Shown here piece by piece: positions 54,440 through 64,000 of a DNA stretch of 64,000 nt. The notes below the pieces were generated by a model. The model searched no databases. It had not been told where the DNA came from and saw nothing but the letters and a program-made list of their open reading frames with translations. Location: the NCBI RefSeq assembly GCF_002223055.1, contig NZ_NKFL01000004.1:1302001-1366000 (forward strand). The letters run 5' to 3'. The position numbers and the translations under genes were made by a program. This stretch comes from Burkholderia sp. HI2500 (GTDB lineage: Bacteria; Pseudomonadota; Gammaproteobacteria; Burkholderiales; Burkholderiaceae). Positions within the stretch are counted from its first letter, which is position 1, and every line of letters starts with the position of its first letter.

Positions 54440-54775
54440 TCAGAGACCGCCGGGCGTGGCCGATCGTTCCTCTGCGATGCAGCGATCGATCATCCGGCAT
54501 ACGGCATCGATCGTGCCGACCATGATCAGGCGCGAACGGCCGTGATAGACGCGCACCGGTGCACGGCGCGCGGGTTCGGCGTGATTCAGGCCGGCGTTCA
54601 GCGATACCCGCGCGAAAGCGGGGAGCGCCGACGGCAGCAGGGACGCCTGCCGTTCGACTGCGACTTCTTCTTGCACAGGCGCCGCCGCGGACAGCGGTGC
54701 GCAGGGCGTGCGGCCGCGCAGGTGACGCAGGCGGCCGAATTGACGGAAAGGCAGCAGACGGGCAAGGCGTTCCAT
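54440..54775 (-). CDS. Hypothetical protein in the lexA operon
   Basis: Encodes 111 residues from ATG 54775 with a GAGGAGAA site; begins 26 bases after the lexA stop. Basic N-terminus (MERLARLLPFRQFGRLRHLRG), Ala/Pro-rich middle, and a C-terminal helix with RVYHGRSRLIMVGTIDAVCRMIDRC. It occupies the slot where Pseudomonas lexA operons place the division inhibitor sulA, but there is no sequence resemblance that I can see. LexA control is expected by cotranscription. Confidence 0.65.
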   Translation of the reverse strand: MERLARLLPFRQFGRLRHLRGRTPCAPLSAAAPVQEEVAVERQASLLPSALPAFARVSLNAGLNHAEPARRAPVRVYHGRSRLIMVGTIDAVCRMIDRCIAEERSATPGGL

Positions 54776-54801
54776 GATGTTCTCCTCAGCGAGACGGAAT
54801 G

Positions 54802-55449
54802 TCAGAGTTCGCCCGAGCGAATCAGCCCGACGGCGATGCCTTCCAGCGCGAATTCCGCGCTGCCGGCCTTGACGAAGATGTTTTCGTAATCGGGGTTCTC
54901 CGCGATCAGCTCGAGACCGCCAGGCCGGCGCATCAGGCGCTTGACCGTGACGTCGTCGCCGAGACGCGCGACGATGATCTGGCCGTCCTTCGCTTCCGTG
55001 CGCTTCTGCACGGCGAGGAGGTCGCCGTCGAGGATGCCGGCGTCGCGCATCGACAGGCCGCGCACTTTCAGCAGGTAATCGGGCTTGCTGGAGAACAGCG
55101 CGGGATCGCACGCGTAATGCTGCGAGATGTGCTCCTGCGCAAGGATCGGGCTACCGGCCGCGACGCGGCCGACGAGCGGCAGCGACAACTGCATCAGGGC
55201 GGCGTGCGGCAACGTGAACTGGTGCGGGGCATCGTCGATGCCGAGCAGGCGGATGCCGCGCGACGCGCCGGCGGCCAGCTCGATCACACCCTTGCGCGCC
55301 AGCGCGCGCAGGTGCTCCTCGGCCGCATTCGGCGAACTGAAGCCCAGTTCGGCCGCGATCTCGGCACGGGTGGGCGGGAATCCGGAGCGCTCGATCGCGC
55401 GACGGATCAAGTCGAACACTTGCTGCTGACGGGCGGTGAGTTTGGTCAT
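54802..55449 (-). CDS. lexA: LexA repressor
   Basis: Encodes 215 residues. N-terminal winged helix ([47 protein letters not shown]), cleavage site A98-G99, catalytic S133 (RGLSMRDAG) and K170 (DDVTVKRLM). Represses SOS genes until RecA-ssDNA stimulates self-cleavage. Two LexA boxes precede the gene, so it is autoregulated. First gene of a likely three-gene leftward operon. Confidence 0.97.
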   Translation of the reverse strand: MTKLTARQQQVFDLIRRAIERSGFPPTRAEIAAELGFSSPNAAEEHLRALARKGVIELAAGASRGIRLLGIDDAPHQFTLPHAALMQLSLPLVGRVAAGSPILAQEHISQHYACDPALFSSKPDYLLKVRGLSMRDAGILDGDLLAVQKRTEAKDGQIIVARLGDDVTVKRLMRRPGGLELIAENPDYENIFVKAGSAEFALEGIAVGLIRSGEL

Positions 55450-55456
55450 GGCTCAA

Positions 55457-55492
55457 CTGTATGGATAGACAGTGAGCTGTATTTTTATACAG
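55457..55492 (-). promoter_or_regulatory. Two LexA boxes of the lexA promoter
   Basis: CTGTATGGATAGACAG (55457-55472) and CTGTATTTTTATACAG (55477-55492), both CTGT-N8-ACAG, 7 and 27 bases upstream of the lexA ATG. Confidence 0.93.
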
Positions 55493-55621
55493 TAGTCCGC
55501 GAATTTCAAGTGTTACGTGAGGTTCGACGCGATCGCGCCGGTTCCGACGCGATTTCACGACGCCCGGACGCCGGTTCATCTGCCACAACCGTCCATCCCG
55601 TCTGCGTTAGCACTTTTGAGT

Positions 55622-55651
55622 ATTAAAAAATAAGGAACGATTATTTTTAAT
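55622..55651. promoter_or_regulatory. AT-rich inverted repeat upstream of the sulfate operon
   Basis: ATTAAAAAATAA (55622-55633) and TTATTTTTAAT (55641-55651) form a near-perfect inverted repeat with a 7-base centre, 62 bases before sbp. Candidate site for CysB, encoded four genes downstream. Confidence 0.6.
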
Positions 55652-55713
55652 CATGTAACCCGTTCGTTAGACTGGCCCGACATCGCAATACCGACAACAC
55701 TGGAGAACCAAGG

Positions 55714-56751
55714 ATGGGCAAGCGCAATACGGGGCTGGTGGGCGGAGTGGGCCGCCTGATCGCAACACTCGCGCTGGGCGCGGCGGCGGCGCTGGGCGTC
55801 GCGACGCACGCACAGGCCGATACGACCTTCCTGAACGTGTCGTACGACCCGACGCGCGAGCTGTATCAGGACTTCAACCAGGCGTTCGGCAAGGAGTGGA
55901 AGGCGAAGACGGGCGAGACCGTCAACTTCAAGCAGTCGCACGGCGGTTCGGGCGCGCAGGCGCGCTCGGTGCTCGACGGCCTGCAGGCCGACGTCGTCAC
56001 GCTGGCGCTCGCGTACGACATCGATGCGCTCGCGAACAAGGGGCTCGTCAACAAGGACTGGCAGAAGCGCCTGCCCGACAACGCGTCGCCGTACACGTCG
56101 ACGATCGTGTTCCTGGTGCGCAAGGGCAATCCGAAGGGGATCAAGGACTGGGACGACCTGACCAAGCCGGGCATCTCGATCGTCACGCCGAATCCGAAGA
56201 CGTCGGGCGGCGCGCGCTGGAACTACCTGGCCGCATGGGCGTATGCGGTGCACAAGCCGGGCGGCAACGAGCAGACGGCGAAGGAATTCGTCACGAAGCT
56301 CTACAAGAACGCAGGCGTGCTCGATTCGGGCGCGCGCGGCGCGACCACGAGCTTCGTGCAACGCGGGATCGGCGACGTGCTGATCGCATGGGAAAACGAG
56401 GCATTCCTGTCGGTCAAGGAATTCGGCACCGACAAGTTCGAGATCGTCGTGCCGTCGGTGAGCATCCTGGCCGAGCCGCCCGTCGCGGTGGTGGACAAGG
56501 TGGTCGACAAGAAGGGCACGCGCAAGCTGGCCGATGCGTACCTGAACTTCCTGTACAGCCCGCAGGGCCAGGAGATCGCGGCGCGCAACTACTACCGGCC
56601 GCGTTCGAAGAACGTGCCGGCGGAGCTGACGAAGCAGTTCCCGAAGCTGAAGCTGTACACGGTCGACGATACCTTCGGCGGCTGGACGAATGCGCAGAAG
56701 ACGCATTTTGCGGACGGCGGCGTGTTCGATTCGATCTACAAGCCGCAGTAA
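55714..56751 (+). CDS. sbp: Sulfate/thiosulfate-binding periplasmic protein
   Basis: Encodes 345 residues. Signal peptide ending THAQA-D, then the family pattern [50 protein letters not shown] and [16 protein letters not shown]. It binds sulfate by hydrogen bonds only and delivers it to CysTWA. First gene of the operon. Confidence 0.94.
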   Translation: MGKRNTGLVGGVGRLIATLALGAAAALGVATHAQADTTFLNVSYDPTRELYQDFNQAFGKEWKAKTGETVNFKQSHGGSGAQARSVLDGLQADVVTLALAYDIDALANKGLVNKDWQKRLPDNASPYTSTIVFLVRKGNPKGIKDWDDLTKPGISIVTPNPKTSGGARWNYLAAWAYAVHKPGGNEQTAKEFVTKLYKNAGVLDSGARGATTSFVQRGIGDVLIAWENEAFLSVKEFGTDKFEIVVPSVSILAEPPVAVVDKVVDKKGTRKLADAYLNFLYSPQGQEIAARNYYRPRSKNVPAELTKQFPKLKLYTVDDTFGGWTNAQKTHFADGGVFDSIYKPQ

Positions 56752-56873
56752 CGCCATAACGACAGCGGCGCGCCACGATAGCGCGCCGCATCCCCGACGG
56801 GCCGCCGGCGCGATTCACTGCGCCGGCGTTTGCGTCGGACCCATGAGCAGCATCGACCCAGCAAGAGCATCCG

Positions 56874-57764
56874 ATGACGACGTACACCTTTCGCAAGCCG
56901 AGCGCGCTGCCCGGTTTCGGCGTGACGCTAGGCATCACGGTGGCCTATTTGAGCCTCGTGGTGCTGATACCGCTCGCCGCCACGTTCCTGAAGACCGCGA
57001 CGCTGTCGTGGGACCAGTTCGTCACCGCCGTCACGTCGCCGCGCGTGCTCGCGTCGTACCGGCTGACGTTCTCCGCCGCGCTCGGCGGCGCGCTGATCAA
57101 CGCCGTGTTCGGCTTTCTTGTCGCCTGGGTTCTGGTGCGCTACACGTTTCCGTTCAAGCGCCTCGTCGATGCGGTCGTCGATTTGCCGTTTGCGCTCCCG
57201 ACGTCGGTCGCCGGCATTTCGCTCGCGGCCGTTTACGCGACCAACGGCTGGGTCGGCCAGTATCTCGCGCCGCTCGGCATCAAGATCGCGTTCACGCCGG
57301 CCGGTGTGCTGGTCGCGCTGACCTTCATCGGGCTGCCGTTCGTCGTGCGCACGGTGCAGCCGGTGCTCGAGGATTTCGAGCGCGAGCAGGAGGAGGCCGC
57401 CGCATGCCTCGGCGCGTCGCGCTGGCTGACGTTCCGCCGCGTCGTGCTGCCGGCCGTGCTGCCGGCGCTCCTCACCGGTTTCGCGCTCGCGTTCGCACGC
57501 GCGCTCGGCGAATACGGCTCGGTGATCTTCATCGCCGGCAACGTGCCGATGAAATCCGAGATCACGTCGCTGCTCATCATCACTAAGCTCGAGCAGTACG
57601 ACTACGCGGGCGCGACCGCGCTGGCGGTCGTGATGCTGGTCGTGTCGTTCCTGATGCTGCTGCTGATCAACACGCTGCAGTGGTATCTGCAGCGTCGTAC
57701 GAGCAAGGGCGCGAGCGGCCCGGCGCCCGCCACCGTCGCCGTAGCAGCAGGAGGCCAGCAATGA
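56874..57764 (+). CDS. cysT: Sulfate ABC transporter permease CysT (CysU)
   Basis: Encodes 296 residues with six membrane segments. The family start ([29 protein letters not shown]) and the EAA loop [21 protein letters not shown] are clear. Forms the membrane channel with CysW. The stop overlaps the cysW ATG. Confidence 0.95.
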   Translation: MTTYTFRKPSALPGFGVTLGITVAYLSLVVLIPLAATFLKTATLSWDQFVTAVTSPRVLASYRLTFSAALGGALINAVFGFLVAWVLVRYTFPFKRLVDAVVDLPFALPTSVAGISLAAVYATNGWVGQYLAPLGIKIAFTPAGVLVALTFIGLPFVVRTVQPVLEDFEREQEEAAACLGASRWLTFRRVVLPAVLPALLTGFALAFARALGEYGSVIFIAGNVPMKSEITSLLIITKLEQYDYAGATALAVVMLVVSFLMLLLINTLQWYLQRRTSKGASGPAPATVAVAAGGQQ

Positions 57765-58705
57765 GCCAGGAGGCCACCGTCGTGCTGAAAACCCCGTCGC
57801 CGGCCGCGCGTGCCACGAAGCGGCTCGACCCCGTCAGCGAGTCGCGCGTCGTGCGCTGGCTGCTCACGGGCATCGCGCTGGCGTTCCTCGCGTTTTTCCT
57901 CGTCGTGCCGCTCGCCGCGGTGTTCGTCGAGGCGCTGCGCAAGGGCGTCGGCTTCTATTTCGAATCGCTGGCCGATCCCGATGCGTGGTCGGCGATCAAG
58001 CTGACACTGACCGTCGCCGTGATCGCGGTGCCGTTGAACCTCGTGTTCGGCGTGTGCGCATCGTGGGCGATCGCGAAGTTCGAATTCCGCGGCAAGGCGC
58101 TGCTGACGACGCTGATCGACCTGCCGTTCTCGGTGTCGCCGGTGATCTCGGGCCTCGTGTACGTGCTGCTGTTCGGCGCGCAGGGCTGGTTCGGGCCGTG
58201 GCTGCAGGATCACGACGTGCAGATCATTTTCGCGGTGCCGGGCATCGTGCTCGCGACGATCTTCGTCACGTTCCCGTTCGTCGCGCGCGAGCTGATTCCG
58301 CTGATGCAGGCGCAAGGCACCGACGAGGAAGAAGCCGCGCGCGTGCTCGGCGCGTCGGGCTGGCAGATCTTCCGTCGCGTGACGCTGCCGAACGTGAGGT
58401 GGGGCCTGCTGTACGGCGTGATCCTGTGCAATGCGCGCGCGATGGGCGAGTTCGGCGCGGTGTCGGTCGTGTCCGGCCACATCCGCGGCGTGACCGACAC
58501 GATGCCGCTGCACGTGGAGATCCTATACAACGAATACAACTTCGCGGCGGCGTTCGCGGTGGCGTCGGTGCTGGCGCTGCTCGCGCTCGTCACGCTCGCG
58601 CTGAAGCTGATCGCCGAGCGTCATCTGGCGGCCGAACTGGCCGACGCGCACGACGCCGTTCCCGCACATGCCGGCCCCGTCGGCGCCGTTTCGTCGAAAT
58701 CGTAA
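57761..58705 (+). CDS. cysW: Sulfate ABC transporter permease CysW
   Basis: Encodes 314 residues from ATG 57761 (AGGAGG site, ATGA overlap). Six membrane segments; EAA loop [22 protein letters not shown] and the [20 protein letters not shown] block are CysW-type. Pairs with CysT. Confidence 0.95.
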   Translation: MSQEATVVLKTPSPAARATKRLDPVSESRVVRWLLTGIALAFLAFFLVVPLAAVFVEALRKGVGFYFESLADPDAWSAIKLTLTVAVIAVPLNLVFGVCASWAIAKFEFRGKALLTTLIDLPFSVSPVISGLVYVLLFGAQGWFGPWLQDHDVQIIFAVPGIVLATIFVTFPFVARELIPLMQAQGTDEEEAARVLGASGWQIFRRVTLPNVRWGLLYGVILCNARAMGEFGAVSVVSGHIRGVTDTMPLHVEILYNEYNFAAAFAVASVLALLALVTLALKLIAERHLAAELADAHDAVPAHAGPVGAVSSKS

Positions 58706-58718
58706 AGAGGCAACCAGA

Positions 58719-59780
58719 ATGGGTATCACCGTCCGTAACCTTCAGAAGCGCTTCGGCGATTTCACGGCGCTCGACAACGTATCGCTCGACTTCCCGCCGG
58801 GCGAGCTGGTCGCGCTGCTCGGGCCGTCCGGCTGCGGCAAGACCACGCTGCTGCGCGTGATCGCGGGCCTCGAGCACGCGGATGCCGGCCAGGTCGTGCT
58901 GCAGGGGCTCGACGTGGCATCGGTCGGCGCACGCGACCGCCAGGTCGGTTTCGTGTTCCAGCACTACGCGCTGTTCCGCCACATGACGGTGTTCGAGAAC
59001 GTCGCATTCGGGCTGCGCGTGAAGCCGCGCCGCGAGCGGCCGTCGGAAGCCGCGATCCGCGAGAAGGTGCACGAACTGCTCAAGCTCGTGCAGCTCGACT
59101 GGCTCGCGCAGCGCTATCCGTCCGAGCTGTCGGGCGGCCAGCGCCAGCGTATCGCGCTCGCCCGGGCGCTCGCGGTCGAGCCGAAGGTGCTGCTGCTCGA
59201 CGAGCCGTTCGGCGCGCTCGACGCGAAGGTCCGCAAGGAGCTGCGCGGCTGGCTGCGTCGTCTGCACGACGACCTGCACATCTCGACGATCTTCGTCACG
59301 CACGACCAGGAGGAGGCGCTGGAAGTCGCGGACCGCATCGTCGTGCTGAACCGCGGCCACGTCGAGCAGGTCGGCAGCCCGCAGGACGTCTACGATCATC
59401 CGCAGAGCGCATTCGTCTACGAATTCCTCGGCGCGGCCAACCGGTTGCCGGGCACGGTCGCCGGGCGTGGCTTCGTCGCCGAGGGGGCGGCCGCGCCGAT
59501 CAAGGTCGACGCCGATTTCGCCGGCCCCGCGAACGCCTATGTGCGCCCGCACGACCTGCAGCTGTGGCCGGTTGGCGAAGCAGGGCACCGCGACGGCATC
59601 GCGGTGGACGTGCGCCGCGTGATCCCGCTGGGCGGCTCGGTGCGCGTGGAGCTCGAGGCGCGCGCGGGTGGCGCGCTCGAGGCCGAACTCGATCGCGATG
59701 CATGGCGGGCGCTGTCGCTGCAGGTCGGCGACGGTGCGACGGCGGTGCCGCGCGCGGTGCGTGTGTTTCCCGCGCGTTGA
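58719..59780 (+). CDS. cysA: Sulfate ABC transporter ATP-binding protein CysA
   Basis: Encodes 353 residues. Walker [10 protein letters not shown], signature [15 protein letters not shown], Walker [13 protein letters not shown], switch His [11 protein letters not shown], and a C-terminal TOBE-like regulatory domain (~235-353). It energises sulfate and thiosulfate import with CysTW and Sbp. Confidence 0.95.
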   Translation: MGITVRNLQKRFGDFTALDNVSLDFPPGELVALLGPSGCGKTTLLRVIAGLEHADAGQVVLQGLDVASVGARDRQVGFVFQHYALFRHMTVFENVAFGLRVKPRRERPSEAAIREKVHELLKLVQLDWLAQRYPSELSGGQRQRIALARALAVEPKVLLLDEPFGALDAKVRKELRGWLRRLHDDLHISTIFVTHDQEEALEVADRIVVLNRGHVEQVGSPQDVYDHPQSAFVYEFLGAANRLPGTVAGRGFVAEGAAAPIKVDADFAGPANAYVRPHDLQLWPVGEAGHRDGIAVDVRRVIPLGGSVRVELEARAGGALEAELDRDAWRALSLQVGDGATAVPRAVRVFPAR

Positions 59781-59855
59781 CGAGAAAATGCAGGGCAGGG
59801 GGCGGGATACGCTCGGAATCGACAATCAAACAACGACAGCCTAAGAGGCATACCC

Positions 59856-60782
59856 ATGAATTTTCAGCAATTGCGGTTCGTGCGCGAAGCGGTGCGCCAG
59901 AACATGAACCTGACGGAAGTCGCGAACGTGCTGTACACGTCGCAGTCGGGCGTGTCGAAGCAGATCAAGGATCTCGAGGATGAGCTGGGCGTCGACATCT
60001 TCATCCGGCGCGGCAAGCGGCTGACGGGGCTCACGGAGCCCGGCAAGGCCGTGCACCAGCTGATCGAGCGGATGCTGCTCGACGCCGAGAACCTGCGCCG
60101 CGTCGCGCGCCAGTTCGCCGACCAGGACAGCGGCCACCTCGTCGTCGCGACGACGCACACGCAGGCGCGCTACGCGCTGCCGAAGGTGATCCGCCAGTTC
60201 ACCGACGTGTTCCCGAAGGTGCATCTCGCGCTGCGCCAGGGCAGCCCGCAGCAGATCGCGCAGATGATTTTGAACGGCGAGGCCGATCTCGGCATTTCGA
60301 CCGAAGCGCTCGACCGCTATCCGGACATCGTCACGTTCCCGTGCTATTCGTGGCACCACACGGTCGTCGTGCCGAAGGGCCATCCGCTCGTCGGCCGCGA
60401 GAACCTGACGCTCGAGGAAATCGCCGAGTACCCGATCATCACGTACGACCAGGACTTCACGGGCCGCTCGCACATCGACCAGGCGTTCACGCAGGCGGGC
60501 GCCGTGCCCGACGTCGTGCTGACCGCGATCGACGCGGACGTGATCAAGACCTATGTCGAGCTCGGCATGGGGATCGGCGTGGTCGCGGCGATGGCCTACG
60601 ATCCGCAGCGCGACACGGGGCTCGTCGCGCTCGATACGCAGCACCTGTTCGAAGCGAGTACGACGCGGGTCGGGCTGCGCAAGGGCGCGTTCCTGCGCGC
60701 GTATGCGTACCGGCTGATCGAGATGTTCGCGCCGCATCTGAACGAAGCGGAAATCGCGGGGCTGTTGCGCGAAGCCGTTTGA
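59856..60782 (+). CDS. cysB: CysB, LysR-type regulator of sulfur assimilation
   Basis: Encodes 308 residues. MNFQQLRFVREAVRQNMNLTEVANVLYTSQSGVSKQIKDLE is the CysB/Cbl helix-turn-helix, and the effector domain carries TTHTQARYALP and QGSPQQIAQMILNGEADLGI (ligand-binding Thr-Thr and Gly-Ser loops). Activates sulfate uptake and reduction genes in response to N-acetylserine. Follows cysA by 75 bases, so it may be partly cotranscribed with its target operon. Confidence 0.93.
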   Translation: MNFQQLRFVREAVRQNMNLTEVANVLYTSQSGVSKQIKDLEDELGVDIFIRRGKRLTGLTEPGKAVHQLIERMLLDAENLRRVARQFADQDSGHLVVATTHTQARYALPKVIRQFTDVFPKVHLALRQGSPQQIAQMILNGEADLGISTEALDRYPDIVTFPCYSWHHTVVVPKGHPLVGRENLTLEEIAEYPIITYDQDFTGRSHIDQAFTQAGAVPDVVLTAIDADVIKTYVELGMGIGVVAAMAYDPQRDTGLVALDTQHLFEASTTRVGLRKGAFLRAYAYRLIEMFAPHLNEAEIAGLLREAV

Positions 60783-61293
60783 CGGCAGCGCGTCGCGCGT
60801 CATCCGCGCGCTCACCGCGGATGGCGCGACATACCGGCGCGGGTCGTCATGTATTGGGCAGCGGCAGGCGATTTGCCGCTGCCTGGGTGATTCGACTCAC
60901 CGTATCATCGACCGCCATCGCGGTTTCCGTCCGATTCTTCGCCGCGCGCGGCGAACGACATGTATTCGCTTGCCGACCCAACGACAAGAACAAGAGGGTG
61001 CGCGTGTACGCCTCGTTTCGGGTTCGGCCATCTGCCATATCGAGCGATCCATTGGCCGGCAAATGTGATTCAATGCGCGTGAATGCCGGGTGACGTGCGC
61101 TCGGGCCGTCCGTTGGTCGCCATCCTGCCGGCCGGATCGCACCAGCGATGCAACGCGAAACACCGGAACGAAGTGCGAAAGGCAAAGCCGGCAGCCCGTC
61201 CGCCTTCAAGAAACAACGCACATGGATCGCCGGTCCCGGCACGCTCGGAGACCTACCGCGCAGCACGCAACACGCGTGACGAAGAGGTAAACA
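60783..61293. other. Intergenic stretch after cysB
   Basis: About 510 bases without a supported gene. A strong hairpin GGCAGCGGCA/TGCCGCTGCC (60857-60883) lies after cysB but has no T run. The right part holds the promoter of the DUF805 gene with an AAGAGG site. Confidence 0.55.
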
Positions 61294-61680
61294 ATGAATC
61301 TGAAATGGCTTCTCTTTTCGTTCGAAGGCCGGATCGAGCGCCTGCCGTGGTGGATCTACGCGCTGGTTTCCACGGTGCTCAGCGCGATTTTCGATGCGGG
61401 TTCCCGCGGTGCGCCGGAAGACGATCTGCCGCCGCTGGTGATGCTGGTGGCCGTCGTCATCGCGGTCGTCGCGGTGTGGTCGTCGATTGCGGTCGGCGTG
61501 AAGCGGCTGCACGACATCGACAAGTCGGGATGGTGGATGCTGCTGCTGTTCGTGCCGATCGTCGGCGCGCTCGCGTTGTTCGTGATGAACGGCTTCATCG
61601 CCGGCACGCCGCATGCAAACCGCTTCGGCGAGCCGCCGTCGGCCGATGAGGACGAACCGGCGCCGCGGGGCCCGGCGTGA
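61294..61680 (+). CDS. DUF805 inner-membrane protein
   Basis: Encodes 128 residues. Family signs: FSFEGRIERLPWW at the start, four membrane segments, KRLHDIDKSGWWMLLLFVPIVGAL near 75-100 and NRFGEPP at the end. Function of the family is unknown. Confidence 0.9.
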   Translation: MNLKWLLFSFEGRIERLPWWIYALVSTVLSAIFDAGSRGAPEDDLPPLVMLVAVVIAVVAVWSSIAVGVKRLHDIDKSGWWMLLLFVPIVGALALFVMNGFIAGTPHANRFGEPPSADEDEPAPRGPA

Positions 61681-61883
61681 CTCGCGCTCCGAATAAACCC
61701 TTAAATATTGATCAGACAGGTTGCACACCGACGCGAATCGGTACAGCATAGCCTTCACTCCGCCGGCGTCCCGCCGGCGGCGGCGCGTAAACGACAGCAC
61801 GCGCCAGGCAGTCGGCCGTCTGCCTCGCTTCCATTCCGTGGTACCGACAGCAGCATCGATGGCCATTGCCCGGGTAGTGTGGC

Positions 61884-61895
61884 GCAAACGTTTGC
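61884..61895. promoter_or_regulatory. LacI-family (RbsR-type) operator
   Basis: GCAAACGTTTGC, a perfect 12-base palindrome with the AACGTT core typical of RbsR and PurR-like sites, 64 bases upstream of the sugar-binding protein gene. Confidence 0.7.
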
Positions 61896-61958
61896 TCACA
61901 TTAAAACAACAGTCGAACAATAGTCCGGCCCTTAGGGGCCGGTCGCCAGGAGATGAGT

Positions 61959-62909
61959 ATGAATGTCCTCTTTCGCCGTCGCTTCCTGACCGCCGCGCTC
62001 GCCGCCGTCGCGGTCGCCGCCGCACCGGCCGTCCACGCGCAATCGGCAGCCAAGCCGAAGGTCGCGCTCGTGATGAAGTCGCTCGCCAACGAGTTCTTCC
62101 TGACGATGGAAACGGGCGCGAAGGAATACCAGAAACACAACGCGGGCCAGTTCGACCTGATCACCAACGGCATCAAGGACGAAACCGACACCGCGAACCA
62201 GATCCGCATCGTCGAGCAGATGATCGTGTCGAAGGTCGACGCGATCGTGCTCGCGCCGGCCGATTCGAAGGCGCTCGTGCCGGTCGTGAAGAAGGCGGTC
62301 GACGCCGGCATCGTCGTCGTGAACATCGACAACCGGCTCGATCCCGACGTGCTGAAATCGAAGAACCTGAACGTGCCGTTCGTCGGCCCGGACAACCGCA
62401 AGGGCGCGCGCAAGATCGGCGATTACCTCGCGAAGCGGCTGAAGGCGGGCGACCAGGTCGGCATCGTCGAAGGCGTGTCGACGACGACCAATGCGCAGCA
62501 GCGCACGGCCGGCTTCCAGGACGCGATGAAGGCGGGCGGGATGAAGGTCGTGTCGGTGCAGTCCGGCGAATGGGAGATCGACAAGGGCAATGCGGTCGCC
62601 GCCGCGATGCTCAACGAATACCCGAACCTGAAGGCGCTGCTGTGCGGCAACGACAACATGGCGATCGGCGCCGTGTCGGCCGTGCGCGCGGCCGGCAAGC
62701 AGGGCAAGGTGCTCGTGGTCGGCTACGACAACATCAACGCGATCAAGCCGATGCTGAAGGACGGCCGCGTGCTCGCGACCGCCGATCAGTACGCGGCGAA
62801 GCAGGCCGTGTTCGGTATCGACACGGCGCTCAAGGCGATTGCGGAGCATCGCAAGCAGGCCGACATGTCGGGCGTGGTCGAGACGCCGGTGGATCTCGTG
62901 ACGAAGTGA
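61959..62909 (+). CDS. Ribose-type sugar ABC transporter binding protein
   Basis: Encodes 316 residues. ATG 61959 is preferred because AGGAG lies 6 bases upstream (ATG 61953 would touch it). Signal peptide ending AVHA-Q, then the RbsB-like pattern PKVALVMKSLANEFFLTMETGAKEYQ and NIDNRLDP near 120. Periplasmic receptor for ribose or a similar sugar; substrate not proven. Followed by the ATP-binding gene. Confidence 0.88.
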   Translation: MNVLFRRRFLTAALAAVAVAAAPAVHAQSAAKPKVALVMKSLANEFFLTMETGAKEYQKHNAGQFDLITNGIKDETDTANQIRIVEQMIVSKVDAIVLAPADSKALVPVVKKAVDAGIVVVNIDNRLDPDVLKSKNLNVPFVGPDNRKGARKIGDYLAKRLKAGDQVGIVEGVSTTTNAQQRTAGFQDAMKAGGMKVVSVQSGEWEIDKGNAVAAAMLNEYPNLKALLCGNDNMAIGAVSAVRAAGKQGKVLVVGYDNINAIKPMLKDGRVLATADQYAAKQAVFGIDTALKAIAEHRKQADMSGVVETPVDLVTK

Positions 62910-63054
62910 CGCGGCCCCGATGCGGCCGCCGCCCTCAAGAATCGGGCGCGGCGGCCGTTATCCGGGGTGAGCGCGATCACGGCCACTGCATGCACATGCA
63001 CTTGTGAGCGTCACACCCGCGCGCCGCGTGCGCGCGGCCGCAACCAGGATCGCG

Positions 63055-64000
63055 ATGGACCCGACTTTCCAACCCTCCCGCGCAGCCGCTCCCGTGCTGT
63101 CCGTCTCCGGCGTCGGCAAGACCTATGCCGAACCCGTGCTCGCCGACGTCACGCTGACGCTCGAGGCGGGCCACGCGCTCGCGTTGACGGGCGAGAACGG
63201 CGCCGGCAAGAGCACGCTGTCGAAGATCATCGGCGGGCTCGTCGAGCCGACCGCCGGCACGATGCAGCTCGGCGGCATGCCGTATGCGCCGGCGAGCCGG
63301 ACGCAGGCCGAGGCACTCGGCGTGCGCATGGTGATGCAGGAGCTGAACCTGCTGCCGACACTGACGGTCGCCGAAAACCTGTTCCTGAACCGCCTGCCGC
63401 GGCGCTTCGGGATCATCGATCGCGCGCGGCTGCGCGACGATGCGCGGGCCGCGATGGCGCAGGTCGGGCTCGACGCGGTCGATCCCGATACGCCGGTCGG
63501 CGCGCTCGGCATCGGCCACCAGCAGATGGTCGAGATCGCACGCAACCTGATCGGCGACTGCCGTGTGCTGATTCTCGACGAACCGACCGCGATGCTGACC
63601 GCGCGTGAAGTCGAGTTGCTGTTCGAGCAGATCGACCGGCTGAAGGCGCGCGGCGTCGCGATCGTCTACATCTCGCACCGGCTCGAGGAACTCGCGCGGG
63701 TCGCCGAGCGCGTCGCAGTGCTGCGCGACGGCCGGCTCGTCCATGCGGGCGACATGGCGGCGACGACGTCCGACGGGCTGGTCACGCTGATGGTCGGGCG
63801 CGAGATCGGCGAGCACATCGATCTTGGCGAGCGTCATATCGGCGCGCCGCGGCTCGTCGTGTCGGGCCTCAGCCGCGGGACGGCGGTGCGCGACGTGTCG
63901 CTCGAGGTGCGCGCGGGCGAGATCTTCGGCATTTCTGGGTTGATCGGTGCGGGACGTACCGAGCTGTTGCGGCTGATCTACGGCGCGGATGCGCCGGACG
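63055..64000 (+). CDS. Sugar ABC transporter ATP-binding protein (RbsA type), partial
   Basis: Runs off the right end; 315 residues visible. Walker A GENGAGKST, Q-loop MQELNLLPTLTVAENLFL, Walker B VLILDEPTAMLT and ISHRLEE are intact in the first cassette; the second cassette begins near LVVSGLSRGTAVRDVSLEV. Two fused cassettes identify the RbsA/MglA type. The intact gene should be about 500 residues, followed by a permease. An in-frame GTG at 63004 is possible. Confidence 0.9.
   Translation, partial: MDPTFQPSRAAAPVLSVSGVGKTYAEPVLADVTLTLEAGHALALTGENGAGKSTLSKIIGGLVEPTAGTMQLGGMPYAPASRTQAEALGVRMVMQELNLLPTLTVAENLFLNRLPRRFGIIDRARLRDDARAAMAQVGLDAVDPDTPVGALGIGHQQMVEIARNLIGDCRVLILDEPTAMLTAREVELLFEQIDRLKARGVAIVYISHRLEELARVAERVAVLRDGRLVHAGDMAATTSDGLVTLMVGREIGEHIDLGERHIGAPRLVVSGLSRGTAVRDVSLEVRAGEIFGISGLIGAGRTELLRLIYGADAPD

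Noticed and set aside
54440..54775. sulA homologue after lexA
   Set aside because: Position fits, but no similarity to SulA could be seen by eye.
60857..60883. Terminator after cysB
   Set aside because: Strong hairpin but no T run on either side; may act Rho-dependently or be a spacer hairpin.

Overview
The window is from a high-GC betaproteobacterium, almost certainly a Burkholderia of the cepacia-complex type. The evidence is the codon use, the LexA and CysB proteins with their gene neighbourhoods, and the genus-typical sbp-cysT-cysW-cysA-cysB cluster. No species call is possible from sequence reading alone.

Positions 1 to about 30050 are the late two thirds of a prophage of a contractile-tailed (myovirus-like) phage; its left end, with integrase and repressor, lies outside the window. 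Order: small early genes, a DUF1376 replication protein with an internal palindrome cluster, RusA resolvase, a Q-like antiterminator and its terminator, then one long rightward late operon. That operon holds terminase, portal, F-like head protein, DUF2213 protease/scaffold, cement and DUF2184 capsid proteins, connectors, DUF3383 sheath, DUF3277 tube, a frameshifted tail chaperone pair, a tape measure with a muramidase domain, a minimal baseplate (Dit-like, plug, hub, Gp138 spike, gp25, J, DUF2612), two tail fibre/adhesin genes, and a lysis region (membrane protein, GH19 endolysin, small holin-like protein). Three accessory features stand out: an inverted secreted gene inside the baseplate operon; a translationally coupled lipoprotein and class 3 lipase at the right edge; and a leftward Cys-rich gene with a promoter overlapped by a LexA box. 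The prophage ends in a duplicated 3' part of tRNA-His (30051-30098), so it sits in a tRNA-His gene.

Positions 30100 to about 36000 are a patchwork of lower-GC accessory DNA beside the tRNA site: a frameshifted tyrosine-recombinase remnant (an older element at the same site), a PAP2 phosphatase, a VUT-family transporter, a truncated GNAT gene, a possible fertility-inhibition protein, a lipoprotein, and three terminator-ended intergenic segments that share a CTCGTGCC motif (candidate small RNAs).

From about 36000 onward the window is ordinary chromosome: DUF695/RraB protein, VOC proteins, a GAF-GGDEF diguanylate cyclase, a secreted PLD-family protein, divergent HxlR regulator and thioesterase with two matching inverted repeats, an aldo/keto reductase, an MFS transporter plus M20 peptidase divergent from a LysR regulator, mnmH coupled to a DUF318 permease, a NodI/NodJ-type ABC exporter, a universal stress protein, and a lexA operon with two unstudied downstream genes. 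It closes with the sulfate uptake operon plus cysB, and the start of a ribose-type ABC transporter with a LacI-type operator. The lexA boxes and the box in front of the prophage gene are nearly identical, so host SOS control probably reaches into the prophage.
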